From assembly GCA_001247695.2 (NCBI GenBank), contig LGRX02028976.1, positions 1 through 64,000 on the forward strand: a stretch of DNA of 64,000 bases, read 5' to 3'. Source of the stretch: Cymbomonas tetramitiformis. Its lineage: Eukaryota; Chlorophyta; Pyramimonadophyceae; Pyramimonadales; Pyramimonadaceae. Positions 1 through 12,000 of this stretch are shown here, one piece after another. The notes beneath the pieces were generated by a model. It did no database searches. It worked only from the letters and a program-made list of their open reading frames with translations, and had not been told where the DNA came from. Position numbers and translations under genes: made by a program. How positions within the stretch are numbered: position 1 is the stretch's first letter; the number at the start of each line of letters is the position of its first letter.

Positions 1-626
1 CACATCGCACAGATGCAGTCACAGACAACACAACTGAAATCACAGAAGAAGTTGTTGTTGTACAAAGGGAAAGTATATGGACAGAGTACTCACATTTTGG
101 TAGATCCAGGAGCTACATCGTCATTTATCGACAGACAGTTCGCTTCTCAACTTGGTATATCACCAACAGACTCATCATCATTCTCAGTGGGATTGGCTGG
201 AGGAAGCCAATTATCCTGTACATCCTATCTTCCCAATGCTACATTCACGCTGGGTAAGTATAAGGATACAGAAGATTTCTATATCATTGACATGAAACCC
301 TTCACAGTCATCCTGGGACAGGATTGGTTGGAAAGAAGAAATCCACACATTGACTTCCAGTCCAAAAATATGACGATCGCCAGGAAACACTCGTCAGGTT
401 CCAGTGTTCGTACAGTTCTGTCCAGAGTTGAACAGACTCCACGTTCAGATGACCTTCCTGAAATGGAATTGGTCAGTGCCACCACTATGAGAAAGCACCT
501 ACGACGTATACGATCCAGCGGGTCGGCTGAAGAAGCCGTAGCTTATCTTTTTTTTTTCTCTCAGAGGTCGATGGTGAACTGGTCATGGCAGCAGCAGACT
601 CAGACACCACTATGGAAGACCCAAAG
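1..626 (+). pseudogene. Element B1, 5' part: gypsy Pol protease segment, cut by element A
   Basis: Start of a Ty3/gypsy pol, entering the window already inside the gene. From base 13 it reads a retropepsin-like protease: DPGATSSF (catalytic Asp of the D-S/T-G type) near residue 30 and ILGQDWL near residue 96, the paired motifs of gypsy proteases. The same protein is seen in B2 (minus strand, 57414 downward) at roughly 90% identity by eye. The frame is altered near a T-run at 548-557. The gene then stops at 626, where element A begins, and resumes at 14457/14462. In B2 the protease/RT linker is continuous across this point, which shows that A interrupted a contiguous pol. Confidence 0.85.
622..626 (+). 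repeat. Target-site duplication (left) of element A, CAAAG
   Basis: CAAAG directly before the 5' LTR (TGTGCC...) is repeated at 14457-14461 directly after the 3' LTR (...GGCACA). Removing A and one CAAAG restores the order of the B-family pol seen in B2. A five-base duplication is typical of gypsy integrases. Confidence 0.9.
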
Positions 627-1347
627 TGTGCCCGGAGGCACAGCGTGAGCCGATATGTCTATGCGTCCGTATGTGTGTCATCGGGGGTAATCTGGGATTG
701 GCACGATGACAGTGAGATTGGGCTTGAAACCACGATGAGAATGAATACCAGATGTCCGGGGTATGACAGTATGACACTATGACACTATGACAGTATGACA
801 GTATGACACTATAGTAGTATGACAGTACTGTGGGGGGTGTCATCGTGGAACTCAGTCAGACCCTCGAAGAAACAATGGTCAGATTCGCATCGGGGTTGAA
901 AAGACAATGAAATCGAATATCAGATATTAAGGTTATGACAGTATGACAGTATGACGCTATGACAGTATGACAGTATGACGCTATGACAGTATGACAGTAT
1001 GACAGTACAGTAGTATGACAGTACTGTGGGGCAGTCATCGTGTCAGCCTGTCGGCATAACATCTGAATCGAGAATGACGAATCGGAATTAGAAATGAGAT
1101 CGGATCGAGAACTGAACGTTGAGCCGAAGTGTGACATCGGCTCTCGAGTGGTTGACCCTGCAACCTGAGTGACGAGTGAATAAGTAGAGCACTTGAGAAG
1201 TGTTTTGCCTTCAGAACTCGGAACCGAATTATCGTTTGTACCTCAATCTGGCCCTGATCCAGTATATTATAAAAATCCGAATTGTGTACCTTTGCACGTT
1301 CAATCAAAAACATATCTCCGAGCATCTGTCGTCGTGCCCCTGGCACA
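627..1347 (+). repeat. Element A 5' LTR
   Basis: 721 bases, TGTGCC...GGCACA, matching the 3' LTR at 13764-14456. Two stretches (about 758-830 and 935-1025) are built of short units of the TATGACAG / TATGACAC / TATGACGC type. The 5' copy carries one more 24-base block of these units than the 3' copy. No clear TATA box was picked out. The TGACAG units are the strongest candidate promoter elements. Confidence 0.93.
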
Positions 1348-1349
1348 TT

Positions 1350-1367
1350 TGGTATCCGGCGTGCTGC
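1350..1367 (+). other. Element A primer binding site (candidate)
   Basis: Two bases after the LTR end, TGGTATCCGGCGTGCTGC begins with TGG, the complement of a tRNA CCA end, at the expected place. The tRNA cannot be named from this window. Confidence 0.55.
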
Positions 1368-2514
1368 GATTTCGCCTCTGCGCAACTCGCCCACGGGCCT
1401 TTTGTAACTTCCGTTGTAATACAGGGGGAGAGCTGCACTTCCGGCTATCTGGGCGCAATTTTAGCCTCCGTAAGTACATTTTTTTTCGTATACAACGGCC
1501 GTATCCTTTGGAAAACATCTCCAAAACTTCATATTTTCGCCCCTTAACACTGGGGGCCCAACCAGGCTCAAAAAAGTCAGCATTCGTTTTCCGATCTTAA
1601 CTTCCAAGTCTGCCCCAGGCTACAAACAACCGTCAGGGAGCACCCTAAAGGGTTTCCCCGGTTTATAGTAGCCAGGAAAACCTCATAGCCCACTTTCTAG
1701 AGCCTTAAAAAGGCGAAAAACAGCCAAAAACAGCCCAAAATAGCCGTTTTAGCCCCTTTTCAGCCTACCCCCAAACCTTCCACAGTAGCCCCCACCACCA
1801 AAAACTCCTTCCCCAGACCCCATAGGACACCCTAGAACCCCCCAATACCGCCCTCACGGCCACCAGCAGCTGGGAAAACCCCTCAAAGTAGCGCTTTTAG
1901 TGGCTTCTGGACAGTTTCTGGACAGTTTCTGGACACCTCTGGCTTACCCTCTGGCTGGAATATTCTGGGAGTGTACGAAGTCCGGCTACCTTCTGGGACC
2001 TTGCTGAGCTTTCTGGGACCTTGCTGAGCTTTCTGGTTGCAGTTCCTTGACCCCTGCCTGCATACATAGGCACTTGAAATCTGTGTCGCGGAGCCCTGGC
2101 GAATTTTTGAGTCCGCCGGTGTATGGCAGTACCCCCTTCGCCAGAAGAATACAGAAGAGCGTGGTGGAAGCAAGGACCCATCAAGTGGGTATTCCCTCCA
2201 GACCCCACCTACCCACCAGCAGGCGCCTTCTGGCAGAGCGGTCCTTGGAGCGGTCCTCCTTCCCCCTCATCCTCTGACGACGAGGAGGAGAACTGAGCGC
2301 CTGGATATAGTCACGCTGGCTATCCCACCAGTACACTACGACCACGTGTGGCATCTCCAGGCAATACAAGTGATCGACGCCCCCCCTTGGGTCCTCCTTG
2401 GCGCTGACTGGGTACCCCCATCTCCACCTGGAAGTCCCGCCCCTTCGCCTCCAGCGAGCGACATCGAAGAGGACGAGACTAACTAAATAACAAAACGGGC
2501 GAGCACTCCACACT
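1368..2514 (+). other. Element A leader (5' UTR)
   Basis: 1.15-kb leader without a long ATG ORF. It holds short tandem repeats: TTCTGGACAGT-type units near 1911-1940 and two or more GGGACCTTGCTGAGCTTTCT units near 1990-2035. At about 2295-2487 an ATG-less open stretch reads VWHLQAIQVID then LLGADW, resembling the C-terminal part of a gypsy protease (compare ILGQDWL in family B). It could be a protease remnant, an upstream ORF or chance. Confidence 0.5.
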
Positions 2515-5500
2515 TTGCTCACCTGTGGCTATTGCCACACCCAGTCCTTGATCTCAACCAGCTCAGCAATCAGGATGTCACAGCAGACATCAGAGGCATT
2601 TCCCAGCATGAGTGTCAGCACAGAGCAGCTACACCACACTCTGTTCTCTCCCATAACCTTCCCATCGCCCACCACATATGCTTCCGCTCACCCCATTCCA
2701 CACCCAGGCACCACCATGCCCCACACAGCGGTGCCCCGCCCCTATACTATGCCGGATGGCACCCCCGCACAGGCTGTATGGAACGGCGTCAATTGGGTAT
2801 TACCCCAATCAGCGCCCCTCGCTGGGGGAGTATCACCAGTGCCGTTCACACTGGGAACCCATCACCCCGTGGGCGCATATCCCACACCGTTCCAACAACA
2901 GCTACAGCAGCAGCAGCAGTGGCTCGCGTACCGGCAGCAGCAACAGCAGTGGCTTCAACAGCAGCCACTGGAACCGATGCAGCAGCAGTTACAGCAGCAG
3001 CAGTTACAGCAGCAGCAGCTACAGCAGCAACAGCAGCAGCAGCAGCAGCAACAGCAACCGCGGCCGCCACAACTGCCGCAACATCGACCACAGCAGCCCT
3101 ATCAGCTGGCACCAGCCACCTCCGCGCTTCATGACTCAGGCGCGGATCCCTCATCGCTGCAGCACTTCATCAGCATCGGCGCCGCGGCCCTGCCAGACCC
3201 TCTGCAGGTACCCCTTGACAGCGGGGTTCAGCAGAACGTCTTGGGCGGTACCCAGCTCTTGGTGCGTCACCTTCCCGCGGTGGCGACAACCTCAGAGACT
3301 CGCCGGCGTCGGCGTTCCCGAAGGGCATCTTCGGGCCCTGCGACCCATGGCAAACATCTTCCAGGCCCAAGCCACGCACCTGATCACTCTGACCCCGACT
3401 CCGGTACGGACATCAACCGCACCAGCACGGGGACCAGAGGCAGCCGAAGCACGCAGGCACGGGCTGAGCGCAGGCGGAGGGCCGCCCACAGGTCCGGCTC
3501 CGACTCGGACGCGAGCAGCCGAAGTGAACACATTCGCAGAGAAGTCCTAGCGGCAGTACAGGCCCTGGACATCTCCGCGGTGCTCTCGAGAGGACTCGCG
3601 CTGCCTGGTGCGACGACATCGGCAGGAGTTTCCCCACCAGGCGACCCTCAGGGCAGCGCACAGGGCCTGACGGCGGACCATCTACACGAGGCAGACGCTG
3701 CCGCCAGCATAACCCCTCCTGTGCCTCAGACCGCCGCTGAGACCGCTCCCGCCGAACCTCCCACCCAGGGCCGACCAAATCCCCATAACATGATGGTGGC
3801 CCGCCGGCGACAGTCGATGGAGACGGTGGTGCACGGCGGTGGCAATCCCGACTCAGAGCCCAGAGACTCCAGTTCAAGCGACTCGCCACCAGGGCCCCCT
3901 AGTGATCCACCTCAGGATCCCCCTGACGATCCCGCACCAGAACCCTCCTACCCTCAGTACCCAGAGGTCAGAGCCCTCTTCGTCACCCACGATGGTGGGT
4001 CATTGTGGGTGCACCAGTCAGCTGGGGTGCGAGGCGCGGCAACCGTCTCCCTACCATGGGACGAACGCCGCCGGGCTGGGGTGCGGGGCGACGCCATCTT
4101 GTTCAGGATCATGCACCTGCTGGGAGCGCCGCTGACTGCATATGCGCGCATGGGGGGCCGGCTACACCATCCACCCCTACCCCTTACCAACCCTCGTGTG
4201 GAGACCTGGGTCCTTATGGTCGACCGCGAGGTCATGGATATGGCAATGGGGGACCCAGCCGCGGCCAATGTGCGGTCTACCAGCATGGGGCAGCCAGTAT
4301 GGGAGTGGATCCCTGCTACTGCGCGGGAGTCGGAGAGGCAGAACTTCGATCAGGACGGGCTCGCCGCGTGGTCGGAGGTCAGCAACTCCGATTGGTACCG
4401 GAGCATGAGCGTGGTGGCCGCACAACCATCCACACCCCTGCCCTTCCATACACCTCTTTCACTCCCCGCACCACCGTCAGCCCCTGCATTACCGCCCACT
4501 CCGACCGCAGTCCCCACAAATCCCGCGCCTGCGCCTCCGCCCGCGCATGCCCCGGGACCACCACCCCCTGCCCGTTTTCCCCATTCCGCCGCCGCAAACC
4601 CCGTTCACCCTGCCGCTACCGTGAACCCCGTTCACTCTGCCGCCGCTGCAAACCCCGTGCTCTCTCCCAGCGCCACCCCCTTTGTTCCAGGCATCGTCCG
4701 TCTGCCGCAGGGCACTACCCTGCGAGCATCTCCAGACGAGGTCCGCCTGGAGCACAAGACCAAAGAGATGGTGCTAAAGCTGGTCAAGAGCGTCACCAGG
4801 TTCCCCCGCTCCGCGTCCGACACAAAATCGGCCGACAAGGAGGGCCTCCTGACGCAGCTGGAGCACTACTCCCACATGGTGCGGAAGGTATTCCAGGAGG
4901 CCATCGTAATCGAAGCACTGACCACTCCCAGTTGTACGCCATCAGTATCAGAGTACCAGGCGAGTGTGTCAAGCCTTCTTTGGAGCTTCAAGGAGTACAC
5001 TCTTCAAGACCAGCAGAGGAAGTTCTTGGAGCGCGCGGCGGGAACCTTTGGGTCCGAGCAAGCTTGGCATCAACGCTACGGGGACCTGGATGTGTTCTTC
5101 AGCGATCTGGCGGTGTGCTCTCTGACGCAGGCCTACCTGGAGAACGCACACGGCGAGGCCATTGCCCTGAAGCAGGCGGTGAGCGAGACCGCGGCGGAGT
5201 ATTTCTCGCGACTGGAGACCCGCATGGCCTCCGTCAACTTCTTGGCCGGCAGAGTCCCAAATTGCGTGGAGATGACCAACTTGTCGATGCTCTCCACGTA
5301 CCGTCGAGGGCTGAAATATGCACCCAAGGTGATGCGGCGCCTGAGAGCCATCCACTTGGATGTCTCCAAACCAGAAGAGTGGGAGAGGAAGGCCGTCGCT
5401 GACGACATCCCAGGCACCCACAACGCCTTGTTGAAGATTCGGGAAGTTGCTGAGGAGGTGGAGAGCGACATTGACACGGAGGCGGCTCAGAGACGCTCTC

Positions 5501-6000
5501 AAGACCGTCCTCCCCGTGCCGTTTCCTTCGCTAACCCACCACCTCGCACCCCCTTCTACAGGCGTACCCCCTCTTCGAACCGCCCAGCTCTTGCCATGCT
5601 GGAGAACGGGCCTGCCACCACCGTCGCCGCGGCGGTGACTCCTTTGCCACCACCACCTGGCCTCTCCCGCCCTGATGCTCCGAAAGTCCGCCGGTGCTTC
5701 GCCTGTGGCTCTGCGGAGCACATCGTCCGTAACTGTGCGGACGAGGCTAAGCTCAAGGAGTGGAGGGCCAATGCACCCGCTCGACTGGCGAACTCCCCTG
5801 GGTATGTAGCCGCCGTCGTTTGGGCCATCGAGCAGCAGGAGGACATCTCCTCGGTGGATGGCGTCCCAGAAGAGTTCTCCGAGGAGGTCCTGGCTCTCGC
5901 TACCGGTGAGGACGAGCAGAGCTATCAGACCCTGGCGGCCCTTGCGGGCATCGAGCTTGTGGAGGGTGACGGCCTTCCCCTGGTGGAGAGCGATGAATGA
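2515..6000 (+). CDS. gag: Element A Gag (capsid/nucleocapsid) polyprotein
   Basis: 1161-residue Gag. The N-terminal third is low complexity: a long Gln tract (about residues 125-185, CAG/CAA codons at 2890-3058), Ser/Arg- and Pro-rich stretches and Pro/Ala repeats to about residue 740. The capsid-like, mostly helical part follows (about 740-980), with a retrotransposon-Gag look (EYFSRLETRMASVNFLAGR). A single CCHC zinc knuckle lies at residues 1061-1074 (CX2CX4HX4C), for RNA packaging, and an acidic tail ends at UGA 5998-6000. Another in-frame Met at residue 21 (2575) may be the true start. Pol follows in the same frame directly after the single stop. Confidence 0.9.
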   Translation: MLTCGYCHTQSLISTSSAIRMSQQTSEAFPSMSVSTEQLHHTLFSPITFPSPTTYASAHPIPHPGTTMPHTAVPRPYTMPDGTPAQAVWNGVNWVLPQSAPLAGGVSPVPFTLGTHHPVGAYPTPFQQQLQQQQQWLAYRQQQQQWLQQQPLEPMQQQLQQQQLQQQQLQQQQQQQQQQQQPRPPQLPQHRPQQPYQLAPATSALHDSGADPSSLQHFISIGAAALPDPLQVPLDSGVQQNVLGGTQLLVRHLPAVATTSETRRRRRSRRASSGPATHGKHLPGPSHAPDHSDPDSGTDINRTSTGTRGSRSTQARAERRRRAAHRSGSDSDASSRSEHIRREVLAAVQALDISAVLSRGLALPGATTSAGVSPPGDPQGSAQGLTADHLHEADAAASITPPVPQTAAETAPAEPPTQGRPNPHNMMVARRRQSMETVVHGGGNPDSEPRDSSSSDSPPGPPSDPPQDPPDDPAPEPSYPQYPEVRALFVTHDGGSLWVHQSAGVRGAATVSLPWDERRRAGVRGDAILFRIMHLLGAPLTAYARMGGRLHHPPLPLTNPRVETWVLMVDREVMDMAMGDPAAANVRSTSMGQPVWEWIPATARESERQNFDQDGLAAWSEVSNSDWYRSMSVVAAQPSTPLPFHTPLSLPAPPSAPALPPTPTAVPTNPAPAPPPAHAPGPPPPARFPHSAAANPVHPAATVNPVHSAAAANPVLSPSATPFVPGIVRLPQGTTLRASPDEVRLEHKTKEMVLKLVKSVTRFPRSASDTKSADKEGLLTQLEHYSHMVRKVFQEAIVIEALTTPSCTPSVSEYQASVSSLLWSFKEYTLQDQQRKFLERAAGTFGSEQAWHQRYGDLDVFFSDLAVCSLTQAYLENAHGEAIALKQAVSETAAEYFSRLETRMASVNFLAGRVPNCVEMTNLSMLSTYRRGLKYAPKVMRRLRAIHLDVSKPEEWERKAVADDIPGTHNALLKIREVAEEVESDIDTEAAQRRSQDRPPRAVSFANPPPRTPFYRRTPSSNRPALAMLENGPATTVAAAVTPLPPPPGLSRPDAPKVRRCFACGSAEHIVRNCADEAKLKEWRANAPARLANSPGYVAAVVWAIEQQEDISSVDGVPEEFSEEVLALATGEDEQSYQTLAALAGIELVEGDGLPLVESDE

Positions 6001-6015
6001 CTGGCCGGCGGCCAG
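5998..6015 (+). promoter_or_regulatory. Gag-Pol stop-codon read-through signal (candidate)
   Basis: UGA at 5998-6000 is followed at once by a perfect hairpin, CTGGCC-GGC-GGCCAG (6001-6015), six G/C-rich pairs. A second possible stem, CCCC...GGGG, lies at about 6014-6037. The pol frame is the gag frame and is open from base 6001, so reading UGA as sense gives Gag-Pol directly. UGA followed by C is the leakiest stop context known in general. Gammaretroviruses use the same logic with UAG and a pseudoknot. Read-through itself is inferred. Confidence 0.65.
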
Positions 6016-9000
6016 CCCCAGACCCTGCCCTTCGGGGAAGTGAGGTCTTGCCCTGATGTTCAGACCCTCTCCGCCCTGGAGAAGCGGTCAGAACCAGTGG
6101 AACCCCGTCGCGCCCGAGGACGCAGAGACCCTTGGGGCCAACGTCCCCATCCCAAGAGTGTGGCCTTCACCTCTGGGACCCGCTTGCGACGCACCTACCG
6201 CTCAGCTGGTGCCCCATCGCCGCCGAGGGATGACTTGTCCAGCCACCCTCTCGCAGGAAGCACCCCCTTCGATGAGCCGTCGCTACCTCTTGATGACGGT
6301 CCCGCTTATACACAAGCGAGGATCGAGGGGCGGAGGGGACGGCGACTTCCCCGGCACAGACCCCCCATTATGGGCAACAACCGCGGAGAGCCCCGCGACC
6401 TTCGCCCCCGACCGCGTGTTGTCCTACCGCTGCCCATCTATCAGTCCAACCTCGCAGACCCACGGAAAAGGCTAACTGCGTGGCACTGGAAGAGAGATCT
6501 GTACTCCCTTCCCCTCGAAGTCGCCATGCAGAAGGTCCGCAGAGCTCTGCGCAAGTCCCCAGAGGCTGCCAAGGACCTGGTGGATAAAATGTCGGAGCGC
6601 GTCCGCAGCCGCGTACACTCTGGGAGTCGATCGCCAAAGGAACGCGTGAACCGCGCCAACCAGCTGGCAGAGAGGATACGCATTGCCCGCGAACCTCAAG
6701 ATCGCAAGGAAGGCCATCAGCGCATAGCATTGTGGCACCTCCTTTCACACGACGGTCGCCAGCAAGTCCCCGAATCCTCTAACACCAGCTCCCACGACCT
6801 CTACGTGGCTTGGAGAGAGCTGTCGCCTGCCGAGCAGCAAAAGGCAATCACCACTTCGAGTCCAGACTCTTCCCCAGGTAGCAGGCTGTGGGAAAAGGAG
6901 GGCGCACGAAGAGCAGCAGCGAGGTCTTCGACATCCCTCTGCACCCTGGACACCGAAGTGGGCACGATACCTGGGACAGCGGGAGATGTGGGTTTACCTG
7001 GTGCCTGGTGCAGTCTGCACGCAGTACACCAGTACAAGATGAGGAAGCTGGGTCCCAGCCCCTTGGGAGCATCCCCTCCATCATCCTCACTGGCCGAGCC
7101 CACAGCAGAGACCACATCTTCGCACCATGATAACGCGCCAGCCACTCCGGGAGGAAACCCCGAAGGTTCATCTTACTGCTCAGAGGCGGAGGAGACCTCC
7201 GCACCCAGTTCGCTTTGCTTCACCCAGCAGATGACCACCGTCAAAACGCATGAAGCGGATGAAGCGCCACCCTATCTCGACAGCCACCCCATCGCTGAAG
7301 ACCCTGAGGTGATGGAAGAGGAGTCCTCGGTCAACTCGCTCTGCTTCACCCAGCAGATGGCAGCAGCTGGGACCCCTCAGACGAGAACTGACCACCAGGG
7401 CTCCCACCAGCTCGCCCATAACTCCCCTGCTGGCAGCCCTCAGCATGACGAGGATCCTCTCACCCATGGCAGTCTCACCGATAGTGTCGCTACCCACGTG
7501 AGCCCCTCAGTAAGCGGCACTACCCATGTTAGCCCTACCACCAGTGGCACTACACATGTGAGCCCTACTACCAGTGACACCACCCATGTGAGCCCTACCA
7601 CCAGCGACACCACTCATGTCAGCCCCACCTCGAGCGATTGCACCTCAGCGGGCACCCTGCTGACGGCGAGTGCAGACAACCTCGTCAGTCATCCGCCTGA
7701 AGATGTTGATTTGCTGGATGAGGAGTTCTACGCCGCGTGTAGGCAAACGCTGGAAGAATGCCGCGAGGCCTCGGACAACCTCCTCCCCAACCTCAAGTGC
7801 AAAAGCATACGCACAGATGGGGGAGTTCAGTGGAAGACCGACATCGAGGGTACCCTCGCAGCGGCACATGACGAAGAAGGACCGCTACTACTGGTATTCT
7901 ACGCAACCCTCGGAGGGCACACGGTCAAGGTGTTGATTGACTCGGGGGCCTCTGACAACTTCATCTCGGAGCAGAGCGCTAAGCGATGTGGCCTCACAAC
8001 ACGAGCCGGTTCCGAGATGCGAGTCACCCTGGCGGATGGATCTGTGAAGATCACTGGCGCCACCGCGTACGCCAAGTTTAACACGCACACCACCACGGGC
8101 ACCTATACGGAGAACGCCCTTGCCCTCCGGATCCTGCCACTGGGCATACAGGTGGATGTTATCCTCGGCGGAAGGTGGCTGCGCAGTCACTCTCCTGTCA
8201 CTCTGGGCTATGAAGGGAATGGCTCCGTCTCCTTCCTCAGGAAGTCCCGCGGTGGCAAGATTGGGGACCGCGTCACCATCACAGGCTGTTCTCCTGGGAA
8301 AGCATCTGGGGACAGGTCTCCGAAGGGCCCGGCCTGCGCGGGATTGGTGGATGAGGTGTTCCTGACCCCTGCCCAGCTGAAGAAGTACCTGGTGTATGCG
8401 GAGACGCAGAAGCTACGCGGCAATGACGACCCGGAGATACAGCCCGCCTGGCTCATGGTGGCCGAGAAGTCCCCCGACGATACTGCTTCTGCCTTTGCGG
8501 CCACGGCTATCGACTCTGAGAACGCCGAACCCGCTGCGGATACTGAAGATGCAGAAGTGAGCCCTGAGTGGACCCTCAAGTTTCAGGACTTCTGGGGTGA
8601 GGAGTACAAGAAGGAGATGACGCCTGCTCTACCGAACATCGATGGACTCAGACATGACCCCCAAGATGAAGCCAACATTAACCTGGACCCTGAGCTGAGC
8701 AAGAAGGGACCTCCCTGCCAGCGCATCTACAAGAAGTCCGCGGAGGAACTCCGCCAACTTCGAGAACGCGTGGAGACTCTGATGTCCAAGGGCTACATCC
8801 GACCCTCTTCCAGCCCTTATGCAGCTCCCTGTTTGATGGTCCCTAAACCCAGGAACCCCAAGGAGCTGCGACTGGTGATCGATTACCGGCTCCTCAACCG
8901 CCAGACAGTTAAGGACAAGTATCCTCTCCCAGACATCCAGATGATGTTCGACGAGATGCAGGGTGCGAAGTTCTTCTCTTCGTTCGACGCGGTGGATGGC

Positions 9001-12000
9001 TTCTGGCAAGTACCGATGGCACCAGGAGATGTCGAGAAGACCGCCTTCACCACCCAGATGGGGTCATATGAGTGGTTGGTCATGCCGCGGGGGCTGCAGA
9101 ATTCACCATCTCAGTACCAGCGACGGATGCAGCGGGCCTTGGGCCATCTCCCATTTGTCCGGATCTTCATCGATGATGTGGTCGTCTTCAGCAACCCCGC
9201 TGCAGAGCACTACGAGCACGTCAAACAACTGCTCCTGACATGCAGGGAGAAGGGCGTCTTCCTCAAGAGGTCCAAGTGCCAACTGTTGAAGAAATCCTTA
9301 CGGTTCCTTGGCCACTGTATCTCCGCAGATGGCTGCAGACCCCAACACGACAAGGTGGCTGCAGTGAGGGACTGGCCCGAGCTGGAGACGGTTACCCACG
9401 TCAGGCAGTTCTTGGGCCTAGCGGGGTATTACCGCAGGTTCATCCACTGCTTCTCCGAGATCGCTCAGCCCCTCACCCGGTTGACCAAGTCGGATGTACC
9501 CTGGGAGTGGGGTCCCATGCAGCAGTGGGCCTTCGAGGAGCTGAAGAAGGCCCTCACATCAGCGCCAGTGCTCGCCTTGCCCAACATTAAGGGTGCCGCA
9601 GACGGCACAGCGCCTTTCGTGGTGCAGACGGATGCTAGCGGCATCGCTCTTGGGGGAGTACTCATGCAAGACAATGGAGATGGTCTTGGGCTGCGCGTGA
9701 TAGCATACGAGAGCCGCCAGTTCTCAGCCGCCGAGCAGAATTACCACACCGGCGAGCGTGAGCTAGGTGCTCTACACCACTGTACCACCGTCACCTGGCG
9801 GCATTACCTCATCTTCACCAACTTCCGCATCCAGGGTGATCACCGCCCCCTTGAATGGCTGATGGAACCTGGCAGAGAGCTTAGCCGCAGACAGGCGCGC
9901 TGGTACATGGATCTGGTAGAGGTGGGAGTCCCGAGAATGGAGTATATCAAGGGAGCGCTGCTGCTGGTACCAGACGCCCTGTCCAGAAGACCCGACTTCA
10001 AAGACAAGGACGTTCGCGAGGGGTTGAAGGAGGCAGGAGTGATCGACCCCACCTCAGACCTGCCGAAAGACCCTCAGGCAACGCTGGAGTCTGAATGCTT
10101 CTCCAGCTCACCACCCGCAGCTCATCCCCACTGGGCTCAGACGGTTGACTGTTGGCTCTCAGCAGTGGAGACCCTCTCCGTGGCAGAACAGGCCATGGAC
10201 ATGGGGGAGACCATCGCTCTCGTTAATCCGAAGCTCTATAAGGGATTGAAGGAGGATCACCTCGACTTCGACATGCCTGACTGGCCTGAAGCTGATAGCG
10301 CGAAGCCGACAGAAGCTCCACACCAAACCCCTGACAGAGCTCCACCTCAGACAAGGATAACGAGGAGCATGTCACGTGCTGGAAGAGCCTCTACGACCCC
10401 AGCGCCTCCACGGTTGGCGTCACCGAAGACGCGAACGCCATCACGAGCTGACGCATCGGAGGCGCCCACTGAGAAGGTGCAGAGTTCACCACCCCCGCAG
10501 CAGGCGCCCCAGAAGTCAGCTCCATCCCCGGCCCTTCACCCGCAGAAACGGCAGACTCCCCCCGAAGACTCACAGAATTGGCGTGTCCGAGCAGAGTACT
10601 CCTCGAAGTACGCCGAGAAGTTTGGACCCTTCGATGTGGACGCCTGTTGTGACTTTGGCGGCCGCAACAGACAGGCGGATAGATTCTGGACAGACTGCCT
10701 TTCGGAGAAATGGAGGGGCCTTCGGGTTTGGTGTAACCCTCCATATAACTCCAAGCACATTACAGTGGAGGCGATTTTGAACAAGTATATCGCAGAATGG
10801 AAGGCAGACCCAGAAAACACCTCAGCAGTCTTCGTTCTACCAGATCATCAGTCCAAGCTCCCCGCGTGGCGCAAACTTTTCAGAAAGGCCAATATGCAGA
10901 TCGTGGAGGTCATCCCTACTCACGATGATAAGGGCGAGCCCAATCAGTTCTTCGAGAACCCAGATGGGAAGGCCTTCGACCTTCGTTGGCCTGTTCTGAT
11001 AGTACACGCCCCTTCCGCCAAACCACAGCCGGCACGCGTGAGGCACCCGCGAACAGCCCCCGCTGTGATAAGGACAGGTGAGGCAGCAGCCTTCAGAGAC
11101 GCAACCTCCCAGCAGTCGGACTCAAAGTTCCTGCGTGCGTTGAAAGCGGAGTACACCCGAGAGGGGACACTTCGTTCGCTGCGAGAGAAAGTGAAGGCGG
11201 CGCCACACCAATGCCTACAGGACTTCAGGCTGGTGGGTGAAGTGGTTTGGAGGACCGCAGCAGGGAGATATCAGCTGGTGCTGGGGGAGGACTCTCCACT
11301 TCGAGAAGTAGTGATTCGCCATGCTCATGAGTCATTGTCCTCGGGCCATACTGGGCGAGACAAGACTCTGGAGAGGGTGCTGCGACGCTTCTATTGGCGT
11401 GGTGCCGCGGAAGATGTGGGCACCTGGGTTGCAGCCTGCGCAGTGTGCCAATCAGTGAGGCCGCGGGGAACTTACCCGGATGGGTTGCTAAACCCTCACA
11501 GCATCCCGAACAGGCCATGGCAGGATGTCGCGGTGGACTTCGTCACCGGCTTGCCGGTATCAGAGAGGGGCAATGATGCTTTCGTGGCCTTCACCTGCAA
11601 GCTGACGAAGATGGTCCACGTTGTGCCGATGAACTTCGGCGACAGCTCCGCAGCTGTGGTGGCCAGAATCTACTTTGACTCAGTGTGGCGCTTACATGGC
11701 GCGCCTATGAAGATTGTCTCTGATCGTGACCCGCGGTTTCAAGATGCTTTCTGGCAGGAACTCATGAGACTGATGGGTGTAAAAGTGGCTCGTACCACGC
11801 CGTACAACCCTCGGTCTGACGGCCAGGCAGAACACAGCAACAGAGTTATTGAGGACATGCTCAGGTCCTTTGTTGACGCCAATGTGGAGGACTGGGATCT
11901 GTTCACCACTAACGTGGAGTTCGCGATCAATGACTCCAGGAGTGAATCTACTGGCTTCACGCCGTTTGAACTGGTGTTCGGGTTCTCGCCGCTGTCGCAG

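Noticed and set aside
2846..3154. Ala- and Ser-rich ORFs opposite or beside the Gln tract
   Set aside because: They are other-frame readings of the CAG/CAA repeat in element A gag.
8629..9590. ORFs opposite RT of element A, and similar long antisense ORFs in elements B and C
   Set aside because: Shadows of strongly biased coding sequence; no independent motifs.
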